From NCBI GenBank assembly GCA_031296355.1, contig JARLFX010000192.1, positions 1-16,215 of the forward strand: DNA of 16,215 bases. Direction: 5' to 3'. The stretch is from Acidobacteriaceae bacterium (lineage in GTDB: Bacteria; Acidobacteriota; Terriglobia; Terriglobales; Acidobacteriaceae). Positions 5,067 to 11,255 of the stretch are shown here, one piece after another; position 1 is the first letter of the stretch; the number at the start of each line of letters is the position of its first letter. The notes below the pieces were generated by a model. The model ran no database searches and had not been told where the DNA came from. It saw only the letters and a program-made list of their open reading frames with translations. The position numbers and the translations under genes are program-made.

Positions 5067-7592
5067 CTACTGGAATGCGACGCTGTATGTTTCTCCTTTG
5101 GCAGCATGAAAGCGTAGGGAAGTATTGCTGTTATCTGCGGTTGCAGCGACGGGCTTACCCTGGTTGGTAATTAGAAGCAGGTGTTGGCCGCGAGGCGCGA
5201 AGATGCGTTGGGTGCTGTCTTCGGTGACATGCAGTGTGGCGATCATCGCTTTGCCCGCTTTCCACGTGAGGCTGACTTCATCTCCGCCGCGCGCGCGCAG
5301 GCCAGTGAACGAACCTTCGGCCCACGCATGCGGAAGTGCAGGCAGGAGGTGAATCTCACAGCCTTCCGGCGTCCAGCGGGACTGGAGCAGGGCTTCCATC
5401 ATGCCAGCCGCAGCGCCGAGATTGCCGTCAATCTGGAAGACGCCGGGTGGGTGAGTATCCATCATGTTGGGGAAGGTGGATTGCTTGAAGAGAACCTGCA
5501 ATGAGTCGTAGGCATTGTCGCCCTCGCCCAGGCGGGCCCAGTAGTTGACGACCCAGGCACGGCTCCATCCGGTTTGACCGCCGCCGTTGTCGAGCCGCCG
5601 TTGTAGCGTGGCGCGAGCGGCCTTTGCCAACGCTGGCGTCTGGTCAAGAGATATCTGGCTGCCGGGATAGAGGGCCCAGAGATGGGAGATGTGGCGGTGG
5701 CCGGGAGCATTTTCGGCGTAATCGAGTTGCCATTCCTGCAACTGGCCAAACTTGCCGATTTCGAACGGCGGAAGCTTGTTCATCGCAGCAGCGAGTTGCG
5801 CACGGAAGTCTGCATCCACGCCAAGTACGCTGGCGGCGGAGATGGTACGCGAGAAAAGCTCGCGTACGATTTCGATGTCCATTGTGGGCGCCATGGTGAG
5901 TGAGTGCGAGGTGCCGTCAGGCAGTTTGTATTGGTTCTCCGGCGAGAGCGAAGGGCCGGTGACGAGGTGTCCATCGCCATCGTCGACGAGGTAGTCGAGG
6001 AAGAACTGCGATGCGTCACGCAGCGAGGGATAGCCGCGTGAGTGCAGAAAATTCGTATCGCCGGTGAAAGCGTAGTGATCCCAGAAATCCAGTGCGAGCC
6101 AGGCACCACCCATGGGCCAGATGCCGTAACGGTAGCCGTCAATGGGTTCGGCATCGCCCCATATATCCGTGTTGTGGTGCGCGACAAAGCCGCGAGCTCC
6201 GTAGTACTTCTGCGCCACCTGGGTGCCGGTGCCAGTGGCGGGATTCCGCAACATCTCCACAAGGGCGAAGAGTGGCTCGTGCATTTCACCCAGGTTGGCG
6301 GCTTCTGCCGGCCAGTAGTTCATCTCAGTATTGATATTGATGGTGAACTTTGAGCCCCAGGGATTATTGATGCCGCTGGCCCACAGTCCTTGGAGGTTAG
6401 CCGCCATGCCTGCGCCAGGGCGGCTGGAGCCCATCAGGAGATAGCGGGCAAATTGAAAGTAGAGCATCTGCAGATGGAGGTCGTCGCCACCTTGCTGCAC
6501 ACGCTTCAGGCGTTCGTCGGTCGGCATGTCTTTGAAGGGATCGGCTTCAGTACCAAGTTGCAACCACGCGCGACGAAAGTATTTCTGCTGGTCGGTAATC
6601 TGGCTGGCGCGTAGCTGTGTGTAATCTTTCTGCGCGGCGTTGCGAAGGAACTGCTCACAGCGCGCCTGCGGATCACCGCCGGGGAAGTTGCCGCCTTTGA
6701 AGTCGGTTGCAGCAGCGATCAAGAGTGTGACGGTAGTCTTGTTTTTGAAGGCGAGAGTGTTTCCTTCCACCTGCCCGTCCGCAGCATGCAGGGCGCGGAC
6801 GATGGCACGAAAGTGAATGTCGCCTTTATGGTGAGGGCCCTCGCGCAGCATGATGGCGTCGTTGCCAAGCGCCTCGGTCACGAAGTCTTCTGGGCGGTCC
6901 ATGCTAACGGTGAAGTTGAGTGCGCCAGGGCGATTCCCGGAGATGCGCACAATGATGATGCCATCTAGCGCGCTGGCAAAGACCTCTCGCGTGAAGTGAA
7001 CCTGATTCTGCGTGTACGTGACGCGGGCAATGCCGGTATCGAGGTCGAGCTCACGGCGATAGTCTGTGATGGGCGATGCGTCTGCGGAACGAAGATAGAG
7101 ATCGCCGAGGGTGGAGTAGCCGGGCTGCTTTGGCGGGATGCCGAGCATATCTTGCTGGGCGAGTTTTTCTGCTGCGGCTATCTTTGCGCCGTCTGTGCCT
7201 TTGGAGTCGAGCAGGAGTTTACGGATTTTCGGGAAGGCTTCGCCGGCGGCTGGATTCAGACGATCAGTGCGGCTGCCTTGCCAGACGCTGGCTTCATTCA
7301 ATTGCAGATGCTCATCCTGGCCATGTGTCTTGCTTCCATCCAGCAGCGCTGCATTTTTCGTGACATCTTCGGCATCGCCGTTGTTCTCGCCGGCATTGGC
7401 GCCGCCGAAGACCATTGCACCCATGCGGCCATTGCCAACGGGAAGTGCATCGGTCCAGACCGGCGCGGGCAGGCGGTACCAGAGCACCATGGGGGTACCG
7501 TGCGATGGAGATTGTGCGGAGGATTGCGCTGGAAGACAGGCCGCAGTGCTAAGCAGTATTGGAGCAATGAAAATTGGGTTCCATAAACGCAT
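5067..7592 (-). CDS. GH95 family glycoside hydrolase (alpha-L-fucosidase type), exported
   Basis: GH95 enzymes are inverting exo-hydrolases acting mainly on alpha-1,2-linked L-fucose, some on L-galactose, in plant or host glycans. An N-terminal signal region ends at about residue 27; LLSTAAC could be a poor lipobox, otherwise it is a Sec peptide cut after SSAQS. The GH95 N-terminal beta domain starts at about 35 (LWYRLPAPVWTDALPVGNGR, LQLNEASVWQG). The (alpha/alpha)6 barrel carries TININTEMNYWPAE at 417-430 and FQIDGNLGAAAGMMEALLQS at 719-738. By family comparison with the Bifidobacterium bifidum enzyme, the catalytic set would be N419, N421, E574 and D722, all present. A C-terminal beta region begins LLPALPHAWAEG. 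At 841 residues it has normal length, except for about 26 extra residues at 65-94. It is probably transcribed alone, with the small HMA-like gene upstream on the same strand. The exact substrate cannot be told from sequence. Confidence 0.93.
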   Translation of the reverse strand: MRLWNPIFIAPILLSTAACLPAQSSAQSPSHGTPMVLWYRLPAPVWTDALPVGNGRMGAMVFGGANAGENNGDAEDVTKNAALLDGSKTHGQDEHLQLNEASVWQGSRTDRLNPAAGEAFPKIRKLLLDSKGTDGAKIAAAEKLAQQDMLGIPPKQPGYSTLGDLYLRSADASPITDYRRELDLDTGIARVTYTQNQVHFTREVFASALDGIIIVRISGNRPGALNFTVSMDRPEDFVTEALGNDAIMLREGPHHKGDIHFRAIVRALHAADGQVEGNTLAFKNKTTVTLLIAAATDFKGGNFPGGDPQARCEQFLRNAAQKDYTQLRASQITDQQKYFRRAWLQLGTEADPFKDMPTDERLKRVQQGGDDLHLQMLYFQFARYLLMGSSRPGAGMAANLQGLWASGINNPWGSKFTININTEMNYWPAEAANLGEMHEPLFALVEMLRNPATGTGTQVAQKYYGARGFVAHHNTDIWGDAEPIDGYRYGIWPMGGAWLALDFWDHYAFTGDTNFLHSRGYPSLRDASQFFLDYLVDDGDGHLVTGPSLSPENQYKLPDGTSHSLTMAPTMDIEIVRELFSRTISAASVLGVDADFRAQLAAAMNKLPPFEIGKFGQLQEWQLDYAENAPGHRHISHLWALYPGSQISLDQTPALAKAARATLQRRLDNGGGQTGWSRAWVVNYWARLGEGDNAYDSLQVLFKQSTFPNMMDTHPPGVFQIDGNLGAAAGMMEALLQSRWTPEGCEIHLLPALPHAWAEGSFTGLRARGGDEVSLTWKAGKAMIATLHVTEDSTQRIFAPRGQHLLLITNQGKPVAATADNSNTSLRFHAAKGETYSVAFQ

Positions 7593-7657
7593 GCACCCAG
7601 CCTAATCCAATTTATGCGTTACTTGAGAGCTCCGGCCTATTGAAACGTAAATTGCTG

Positions 7658-7673
7658 GAGAACAGGGGTTCTC
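7658..7673. repeat. perfect 16-bp palindromic hairpin GAGAAC-N4-GTTCTC
   Basis: The arms GAGAAC (7658-7663) and GTTCTC (7668-7673) flank a 4-base loop. It lies between the stop of the HMA-like gene and the GH95 start, about 66-81 bases before the GH95 ATG. No T-run follows on either strand, so a terminator is doubtful. It contains GAAC-N4-GTTC, the core shape of a Gram-positive-type LexA box, but the single site is not proof of an operator. Confidence 0.4.
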
Positions 7674-7680
7674 GCAGGGG

Positions 7681-7983
7681 TTATTTCTTCGCGGCCAGCG
7701 CTGCGGCTTCTTTGGCGGCTGCGGCGGCAGCAAGCTCTTCCGGTGTGGGCTGCGGTGGCAGGGTGGAGACGGCTTCGATGATGTTGAGGCCGGTGCGACC
7801 GAGGAGGCCGCGGATGGTGGGTTCGGTCAGGCGGGTGGCATCGTACTCTACCAGCACGGTCTTGGCAGCTTCAGAGAAGTCGATGCGGCGAATGCCGTAT
7901 ACCTCGCGCAGATCATTCAGCGCGATCATGGCGGATTCAGCAGGGGGAACACCGTAGCGGTACAGGACATCCACAGTCGTCAT
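7681..7983 (-). CDS. small HMA-fold-like protein lacking metal-binding cysteines
   Basis: The product is about 100 residues with no signal peptide. Residues 1-75 (MTTVDVLYRYGVPPAESAMI onward, through IRRIDFSEAAKTVLVEYDAT and IRGLLGRTGLNI) follow the beta-alpha-beta-beta-alpha-beta order of heavy-metal-associated domains. The CxxC metal loop is replaced by GVPPAES, so copper binding in the usual way is unlikely. The last 25 residues are a proline step followed by an alanine/glutamate/lysine-rich helix ending in AAKK. The frame stays open to a GTG at 8043, but that extension runs into the 8026-8136 palindrome and reads poorly. The ATG at 7983 is chosen because the domain begins there and a TATCAT box ends 7 bases upstream. 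The function is unknown; a role in binding a partner through the HMA fold is only a guess. Confidence 0.65.
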   Translation of the reverse strand: MTTVDVLYRYGVPPAESAMIALNDLREVYGIRRIDFSEAAKTVLVEYDATRLTEPTIRGLLGRTGLNIIEAVSTLPPQPTPEELAAAAAAKEAAALAAKK

Positions 7984-7989
7984 GGGGAC

Positions 7990-7995
7990 ATGATA
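7990..7995 (-). promoter_or_regulatory. possible -10 box for a leaderless HMA-like mRNA
   Basis: TATCAT on the - strand (7995-7990) is followed by 6 bases and then the ATG at 7983. Transcription would begin at or next to the start codon. No good -35 is visible at 17 bases and no Shine-Dalgarno sequence precedes the ATG. Confidence 0.35.
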
Positions 7996-8025
7996 GCAAG
8001 GTCTGATGTGGACGCGAAGGCAAAG

Positions 8026-8136
8026 GCTCAGCGCGGATGACACGGAAGAAACGGATTACGTGCGGATATCTTAAGAAACACTCATGTTGAATGTGCTTTC
8101 CGTATTAATCCGTTTTATCTGCAATCCGTGCTGAGC
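8026..8136. repeat. 111-bp imperfect palindromic intergenic element
   Basis: The outer arms GCTCAGCGCGGAT (8026-8038) and ATCCGTGCTGAGC (8124-8136) pair at 12 of 13 positions. The inner arms AAACGGATTA (8049-8058) and TAATCCGTTT (8106-8115) pair perfectly. The arm spacers are 10 and 8 bases and the central loop 47 bases. The word TCCG/CGGA recurs about every 9-15 bases on each arm. The element begins 5 bases after the stop codon of the thioredoxin-like gene. It resembles dispersed palindromic repeats built from ATCCGT words that occur in several bacterial genomes, and it could also act as a terminator or RNA-stabilising hairpin. No transposase or clear target duplication is seen. Confidence 0.65.
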
Positions 8137-8141
8137 GTTTC

Positions 8142-8678
8142 TTAGAGCTTGTTCAGGTAGTCGGCCAGTTCGGGGCTGGTCCATATCTGTGGGCCGACGA
8201 ACTTGCGGCGCAGGATGCCGGTGCGATCGATCACGTAGGTTTCGGGGAAGGCGAAACTACCATAGAGCTCGTTGGAGTGCTGCGTGATATCGCGAACGGT
8301 GATGATGCCGGGCATGGGATGCGCGGCGAGGAAGTTGGTGTAGGCGGTCTGGTTGTCATCCGCGCTGACGGCGATGACTGTTACCTCGGGCCGCTGCTGC
8401 GCCAGAGCTACGAGCGTGGGGAGTTCCTGGCGGCAGGGGCCGCACCAGGTGGCCCAGAAGTTCAGGATGACGACGCGACCCTGGTAACTGCCGAGGCGTA
8501 CGGTCTGTGCTCCGTCGGTGATGGTGAAGTCTGGTGCGGGTTTGCCGAGCTGCTGTGGTCTGGCGCTACGATCGCAACCGGCAGAGGGCAGCAGGAGCAC
8601 AGCCAGAACGGCGAACAGTACGGCGGCGCGGCGGGGGGCGACAGAACGAGACAAAGTGGTTAGCAAGAGAACACCCAC
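8142..8678 (-). CDS. TlpA/ResA-like thioredoxin-family lipoprotein
   Basis: This is an envelope-anchored disulfide reductase or redoxin. The hydrophobic N-terminus (AAVLFAVLAVLLLPSAGC) ends in a plausible lipobox with C35 as the lipidated residue. The thioredoxin fold starts at about 45 (GKPAPDFTITDG). It carries the active site WCGPC with C79 and C82 inside LNFWATWCGPCRQELP, and the cis-proline region FAFPETYVID with P145. At 178 residues it has the normal length of ResA/TlpA proteins, which reduce apocytochrome c haem-binding cysteines or maintain other periplasmic thiols. No cytochrome-maturation genes are adjacent, so the partner is unknown. The start is GTG at 8678 with AGGAA directly before it, only one or two bases apart. 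The start lies inside a compact divergent promoter shared with the glycosyltransferase gene. Confidence 0.9.
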   Translation of the reverse strand: MGVLLLTTLSRSVAPRRAAVLFAVLAVLLLPSAGCDRSARPQQLGKPAPDFTITDGAQTVRLGSYQGRVVILNFWATWCGPCRQELPTLVALAQQRPEVTVIAVSADDNQTAYTNFLAAHPMPGIITVRDITQHSNELYGSFAFPETYVIDRTGILRRKFVGPQIWTSPELADYLNKL

Positions 8679-8688
8679 TTCCTATAAT
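8660..8688 (+). promoter_or_regulatory. promoter of the glycosyltransferase-pterin operon (TTAGCA-17-TATAAT)
   Basis: TTAGCA (8660-8665) and a perfect TATAAT (8683-8688) are 17 bases apart. The GTG start at 8696 comes 7 bases after the -10 box, where transcription itself should begin. The same bases read TATTAT (8689-8684) on the - strand, 5 bases from the GTG of the thioredoxin-like gene, so the boxes for both directions overlap. Confidence 0.6.
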
Positions 8689-8695
8689 ACAAAGT

Positions 8696-9772
8696 GTGAC
8701 CGATTCTGCTGCCGTGACCGACCAATCGAAGCTGCTTCTCAGTGTGATAATCCCTGCACGCAACGAAGAAGCGAGTCTGGGCGAGTGCCTGAAGTCGCTG
8801 GCGGTACAGTCCGATGAAGGCTTTGCGCTGGGCAGGGAGTGGGAGTTGATCTGCGTCGATGATGGCTCTACGGACGATACAGCAGCGATAGCAAAGAGTG
8901 TGGCTGGCGTGGAGTTGATGACTGCGCCACCGCCGGCAAAGGGCTGGATGGGGAAGAATGCTGCACTGTGGTTTGCGGTGGGGCAGGCGCGGGGCGCGTT
9001 CATTCTGTTTACGGATGCGGACACGGTGCACGAGTCGGGATCGCTGCGGCGGGCGCTGCATGAGCGCGAACGACATGCGGCGGCGATGCTTTCGTATTCG
9101 CCTCGGCAGATTGTGATGGGGTTCTGGCAGAGGGCACTGATGCCGTTGGTATTTTCGGAGCTGGCAGTAGCGTTTCCGCCGGCGAAGGCGAGCGATCCGG
9201 CTTCGCCAATTGCCGCGGCGAACGGACAGTTTCTGCTGGTGGAGCGCGAGGCGTACTTCCAGATGGGCGGGCACAGCGCGGTGGCGGGCGAGGTGCTGGA
9301 AGATGTGGCGCTGGCGAAACGGTTCAAACGGGCAGGGAAGCTGGTGCGCTTTCGCTATGCCCCGGACCAGGTGGCAGCGCAGATGTATCGTAGCTTTGGG
9401 GCGATGGTGGAGGGCTGGACCAAGAATCTGGCGCTGCTGTTCCCACTGCCGCTGCTGCTGGCGCTAATGCGCGGGCTGGATGCGGCATTGATTGTGGGGT
9501 TGCCGCTGCTGCTGTGGGTGTTGCCGCATCTGGCGCTGGTGCTGTGGTGGCCGCATCTGGCGCTGGTGCTGCTTTGGCTGCATGTGCTGCGGCGTTACTT
9601 TGTGCGGGTGGCGAAGTCTAACTTTCCAGCACTGGACTGCGTGCTTTCGGTTGCTGGCGTGCCGTTGTTTTGTGCGCTGCTGGTGCGCAGTTGGCTGCAC
9701 CATACGCTGAGAAGACGCGTAAGCTGGAAGGGACGCGAGTACCCTACTGATTCTCCGAAAGCGAGAGTTTAA
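8696..9772 (+). CDS. membrane-bound family 2 glycosyltransferase
   Basis: This enzyme transfers a sugar from a nucleotide donor to an acceptor at the membrane; the acceptor is unknown. The GT2 catalytic domain is clear: LLLSVIIPARNEEASLGECL at 13-32, CVDDGST at 53-59, the metal-binding DAD at 107-109, and the acceptor/base region EVLEDVALAKRFKRAG at 199-214. About 245-335 forms several membrane helices. The overall plan resembles HpnB/CrtQ-type enzymes that glycosylate hopanoid or carotenoid lipids, but no such genes are nearby. The open frame extends upstream to 8534, but that part is arginine-rich and antisense to the thioredoxin gene. GTG 8696 (358 residues) is chosen for its position after TATAAT; GTG 8714 is an alternative. 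It heads an operon with two pterin enzymes and folE, only 5 bases before the next gene. Pterin glycosylation is a possible but unsupported role. Confidence 0.88.
   Translation: MTDSAAVTDQSKLLLSVIIPARNEEASLGECLKSLAVQSDEGFALGREWELICVDDGSTDDTAAIAKSVAGVELMTAPPPAKGWMGKNAALWFAVGQARGAFILFTDADTVHESGSLRRALHERERHAAAMLSYSPRQIVMGFWQRALMPLVFSELAVAFPPAKASDPASPIAAANGQFLLVEREAYFQMGGHSAVAGEVLEDVALAKRFKRAGKLVRFRYAPDQVAAQMYRSFGAMVEGWTKNLALLFPLPLLLALMRGLDAALIVGLPLLLWVLPHLALVLWWPHLALVLLWLHVLRRYFVRVAKSNFPALDCVLSVAGVPLFCALLVRSWLHHTLRRRVSWKGREYPTDSPKARV
9524..9577 (+). repeat. 27-bp tandem duplication in the glycosyltransferase gene
   Basis: Units 9524-9550 and 9551-9577 are nearly identical over 27 bases. They encode PHLALVLWW and PHLALVLLW, back to back in the C-terminal membrane region, adding nine residues in frame. 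Confidence 0.85.
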
Positions 9773-9777
9773 TCCCC

Positions 9778-10188
9778 ATGATGCTGCTGACACGCAAAGC
9801 TGAATTTTCTGCCGCGCACTACTACTGGGTTGATAGCTGGAGCGAGGAAGAAAATCTCCGAGCTTTCGGTAAATGCGCCAATCGCAATGGGCATGGGCAC
9901 AACTACACGCTGGAGGTGACGGTGGCGGGCGAGGTCGATCCTGTCTCTGGCTTTGTGGTGGACCTGAAGGCGCTGAAGGAGATCATGGAGCGCGAGGTAG
10001 TGGGCGTGTGGGACCACAGGCATCTGAACCTGGAAATTCCGGAGTTCAAGACGGCGCTGCCGACGACGGAGAATATCGCCATTGCGGCGTGGAAGCGGCT
10101 GGAGGGGAAGATTCCCGGCGCGAAGCTGCAGCGCGTGCGCGTGTATGAGATGCCGGACCTCTTTGCAGACTACATGGGTGAGAGATGA
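9778..10188 (+). CDS. 6-pyruvoyl-tetrahydropterin synthase-like protein, first copy
   Basis: PTPS-family enzymes act on 7,8-dihydroneopterin triphosphate, the product of FolE, to make 6-pyruvoyl-tetrahydropterin or, in QueD, 6-carboxytetrahydropterin. Zinc ligands are visible as H14 (SAAHYY) and H39/H41 in HGHNY. The catalytic cysteine is C33 in GKCANRNGHGHNY, and the partner pair D79-H80 is in WDHRHLN. TTEN at 96-99 and E124 in VYEMPD would bind the pterin ring. The spacing C-x5-HGHNY is that of animal-type PTPS rather than the shorter spacing typical of QueD, which points to tetrahydropterin (biopterin-like) synthesis; this is family inference. The 136-residue length is normal. The start is the first of two adjacent ATGs, with GAGAG about 10 bases upstream. 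The stop overlaps the next gene's start by 4 bases. Confidence 0.88.
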   Translation: MMLLTRKAEFSAAHYYWVDSWSEEENLRAFGKCANRNGHGHNYTLEVTVAGEVDPVSGFVVDLKALKEIMEREVVGVWDHRHLNLEIPEFKTALPTTENIAIAAWKRLEGKIPGAKLQRVRVYEMPDLFADYMGER

Positions 10189-10607
10189 CGGTGGCCGCTG
10201 CCATTGCACATCTTGGCCGGCGATACCACTTTGTGGCGTCGCACCGGCTGCATTGCGACGCGTACGACGACGCGCGCAACCGCGAGGTGTATGGAAAATG
10301 TAATAATCCGCATGGACATGGGCACAACTACACGGTGGAAGTGATGGTGAGCGGGCCGGTGGATGCGACGACGGGCATGGTGTGCGACCTGGTGGAGTTG
10401 GATGCGTTTGCTAATGAAAAAATGCTCGCAATCTTCGACCATATGAATCTGAATACGCTGGCGAACTTTGCGAATCGTGTGCCCACCACAGAGAATCTAT
10501 GCATTGAGATCTACCGTATCTTCAAGCAGGGCTTTCACGCCGCCAAAGTGGAGCGGGTGCGAGTGGAAGAGACGGGAAAGAATTCTTTTGAGTATGCAGA
10601 CGAATAG
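10185..10607 (+). CDS. 6-pyruvoyl-tetrahydropterin synthase-like protein, second copy
   Basis: This is a second, diverged PTPS-family enzyme directly following the first, with an ATGA stop/start overlap that implies translational coupling. Key residues are complete: zinc ligands H20 and H45/H47, catalytic C39 in YGKCNNPHGHGHNY, pair D85-H86 in FDHMNLN, TTEN at 101-104, and E129 in VEET for pterin binding. The cysteine segment is very close to that of mammalian PTPS (GKCNNPNGHGHNY), and GMVCDLVELD matches the strand after it. Both copies keep all active-site residues, so neither is an obvious inactive subunit. PTPS enzymes form hexamers from trimers, so a mixed hexamer is possible but not shown. 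At 140 residues it is of normal length. Its likely role is tetrahydropterin synthesis with folE, 12 bases downstream; no sepiapterin reductase gene is visible in the window. Confidence 0.88.
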   Translation: MTVAAAIAHLGRRYHFVASHRLHCDAYDDARNREVYGKCNNPHGHGHNYTVEVMVSGPVDATTGMVCDLVELDAFANEKMLAIFDHMNLNTLANFANRVPTTENLCIEIYRIFKQGFHAAKVERVRVEETGKNSFEYADE

Positions 10608-10619
10608 AAAGAGAACCCG

Positions 10620-11213
10620 ATGAGCGAGAAAGCTGATTTCCCCCGGCTGGGCGATGCCACCACGCAAGAGATCTACGCCGAATTGCTAAAACGATACGAC
10701 AAAGATCCATCGCGCGATGGGTTGTTGCGTACGCCTGAACGGGCAGAGAAGACGATGGCGTTCCTGACGCGCGGGAACGAGATGAATCCGGCGCAGGTGC
10801 TGCGCGATGCGCTCTTTGACGTGGATTACGACCAGATGGTGATCGTGCGCGATGTGGAGTTCTATTCCTTGTGCGAGCACCATATGCTGCCATTCTTCGG
10901 CAAGGCGCATATTGCCTATGTTCCCAACGGCAAGGTGGTTGGGCTGAGCAAGATGGCGCGGCTGGTGGATATTTTTGCCCGCCGGTTGCAGGTGCAGGAG
11001 CGGCTGACGCGGCAGATCGCGGACGCGATCGAGGATGCAATTAAACCCCAGGGCGTAGGCGTGGTGATGGAGGCGCAGCACCTGTGCATGATGATGCGCG
11101 GTGTGGAGAAGCAGCACTCGTCGACCGTTACATCGGCCATGACCGGCGTCTTCCGCGAGCACCAGGGAACGCGCAATGAATTTCTATCACTGGTTCGGCG
11201 CAGCAAGGACTAG
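10620..11213 (+). CDS. folE: GTP cyclohydrolase I
   Basis: FolE converts GTP to 7,8-dihydroneopterin triphosphate plus formate in the cytoplasm, the first step of folate, tetrahydrobiopterin and queuosine precursor synthesis. The conserved zinc motif [10 protein letters not shown] at 83-92 supplies C85 and H88. The third ligand is C156 in [12 protein letters not shown], with the catalytic histidines H87 and H154. [20 protein letters not shown] and [11 protein letters not shown] are also typical. The protein is 197 residues, normal for a type IA enzyme with a full N-terminal helix. The ATG at 10620 follows a purine-rich AAAGAGAA. Being last in the operon after two PTPS genes, it supplies their substrate, so the three form a short pterin pathway. 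Confidence 0.97.
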   Translation: MSEKADFPRLGDATTQEIYAELLKRYDKDPSRDGLLRTPERAEKTMAFLTRGNEMNPAQVLRDALFDVDYDQMVIVRDVEFYSLCEHHMLPFFGKAHIAYVPNGKVVGLSKMARLVDIFARRLQVQERLTRQIADAIEDAIKPQGVGVVMEAQHLCMMMRGVEKQHSSTVTSAMTGVFREHQGTRNEFLSLVRRSKD

Positions 11214-11241
11214 CACGCCAGCGGCGCGGCTGCTGCACGCA

Positions 11242-11247
11242 TACAAT
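11242..11247 (+). promoter_or_regulatory. possible -10 box for truB
   Basis: TACAAT (11242-11247) lies 8 bases before the truB ATG, in the 42-base gap after folE. No clear -35 is found 17 bases upstream and no strong Shine-Dalgarno sequence follows. A leaderless transcript starting at or near the ATG is possible; read-through from folE is the alternative. Confidence 0.35.
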
Positions 11248-11255
11248 CAAGAACG

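Noticed and set aside
6996..7586. A 196-codon open frame opposite the GH95 gene
   Set aside because: Antisense shadow; GH95 motifs run through the same bases on the - strand.
7984..8043. GTG start at 8043 for the HMA-like gene
   Set aside because: The extra 20 residues come partly from the palindromic repeat, and the domain begins at the ATG at 7983.
8534..8695. N-terminal extension of the glycosyltransferase to 8534
   Set aside because: It lies antisense to the thioredoxin-like gene, is arginine-rich without domain character, and precedes the TATAAT promoter.
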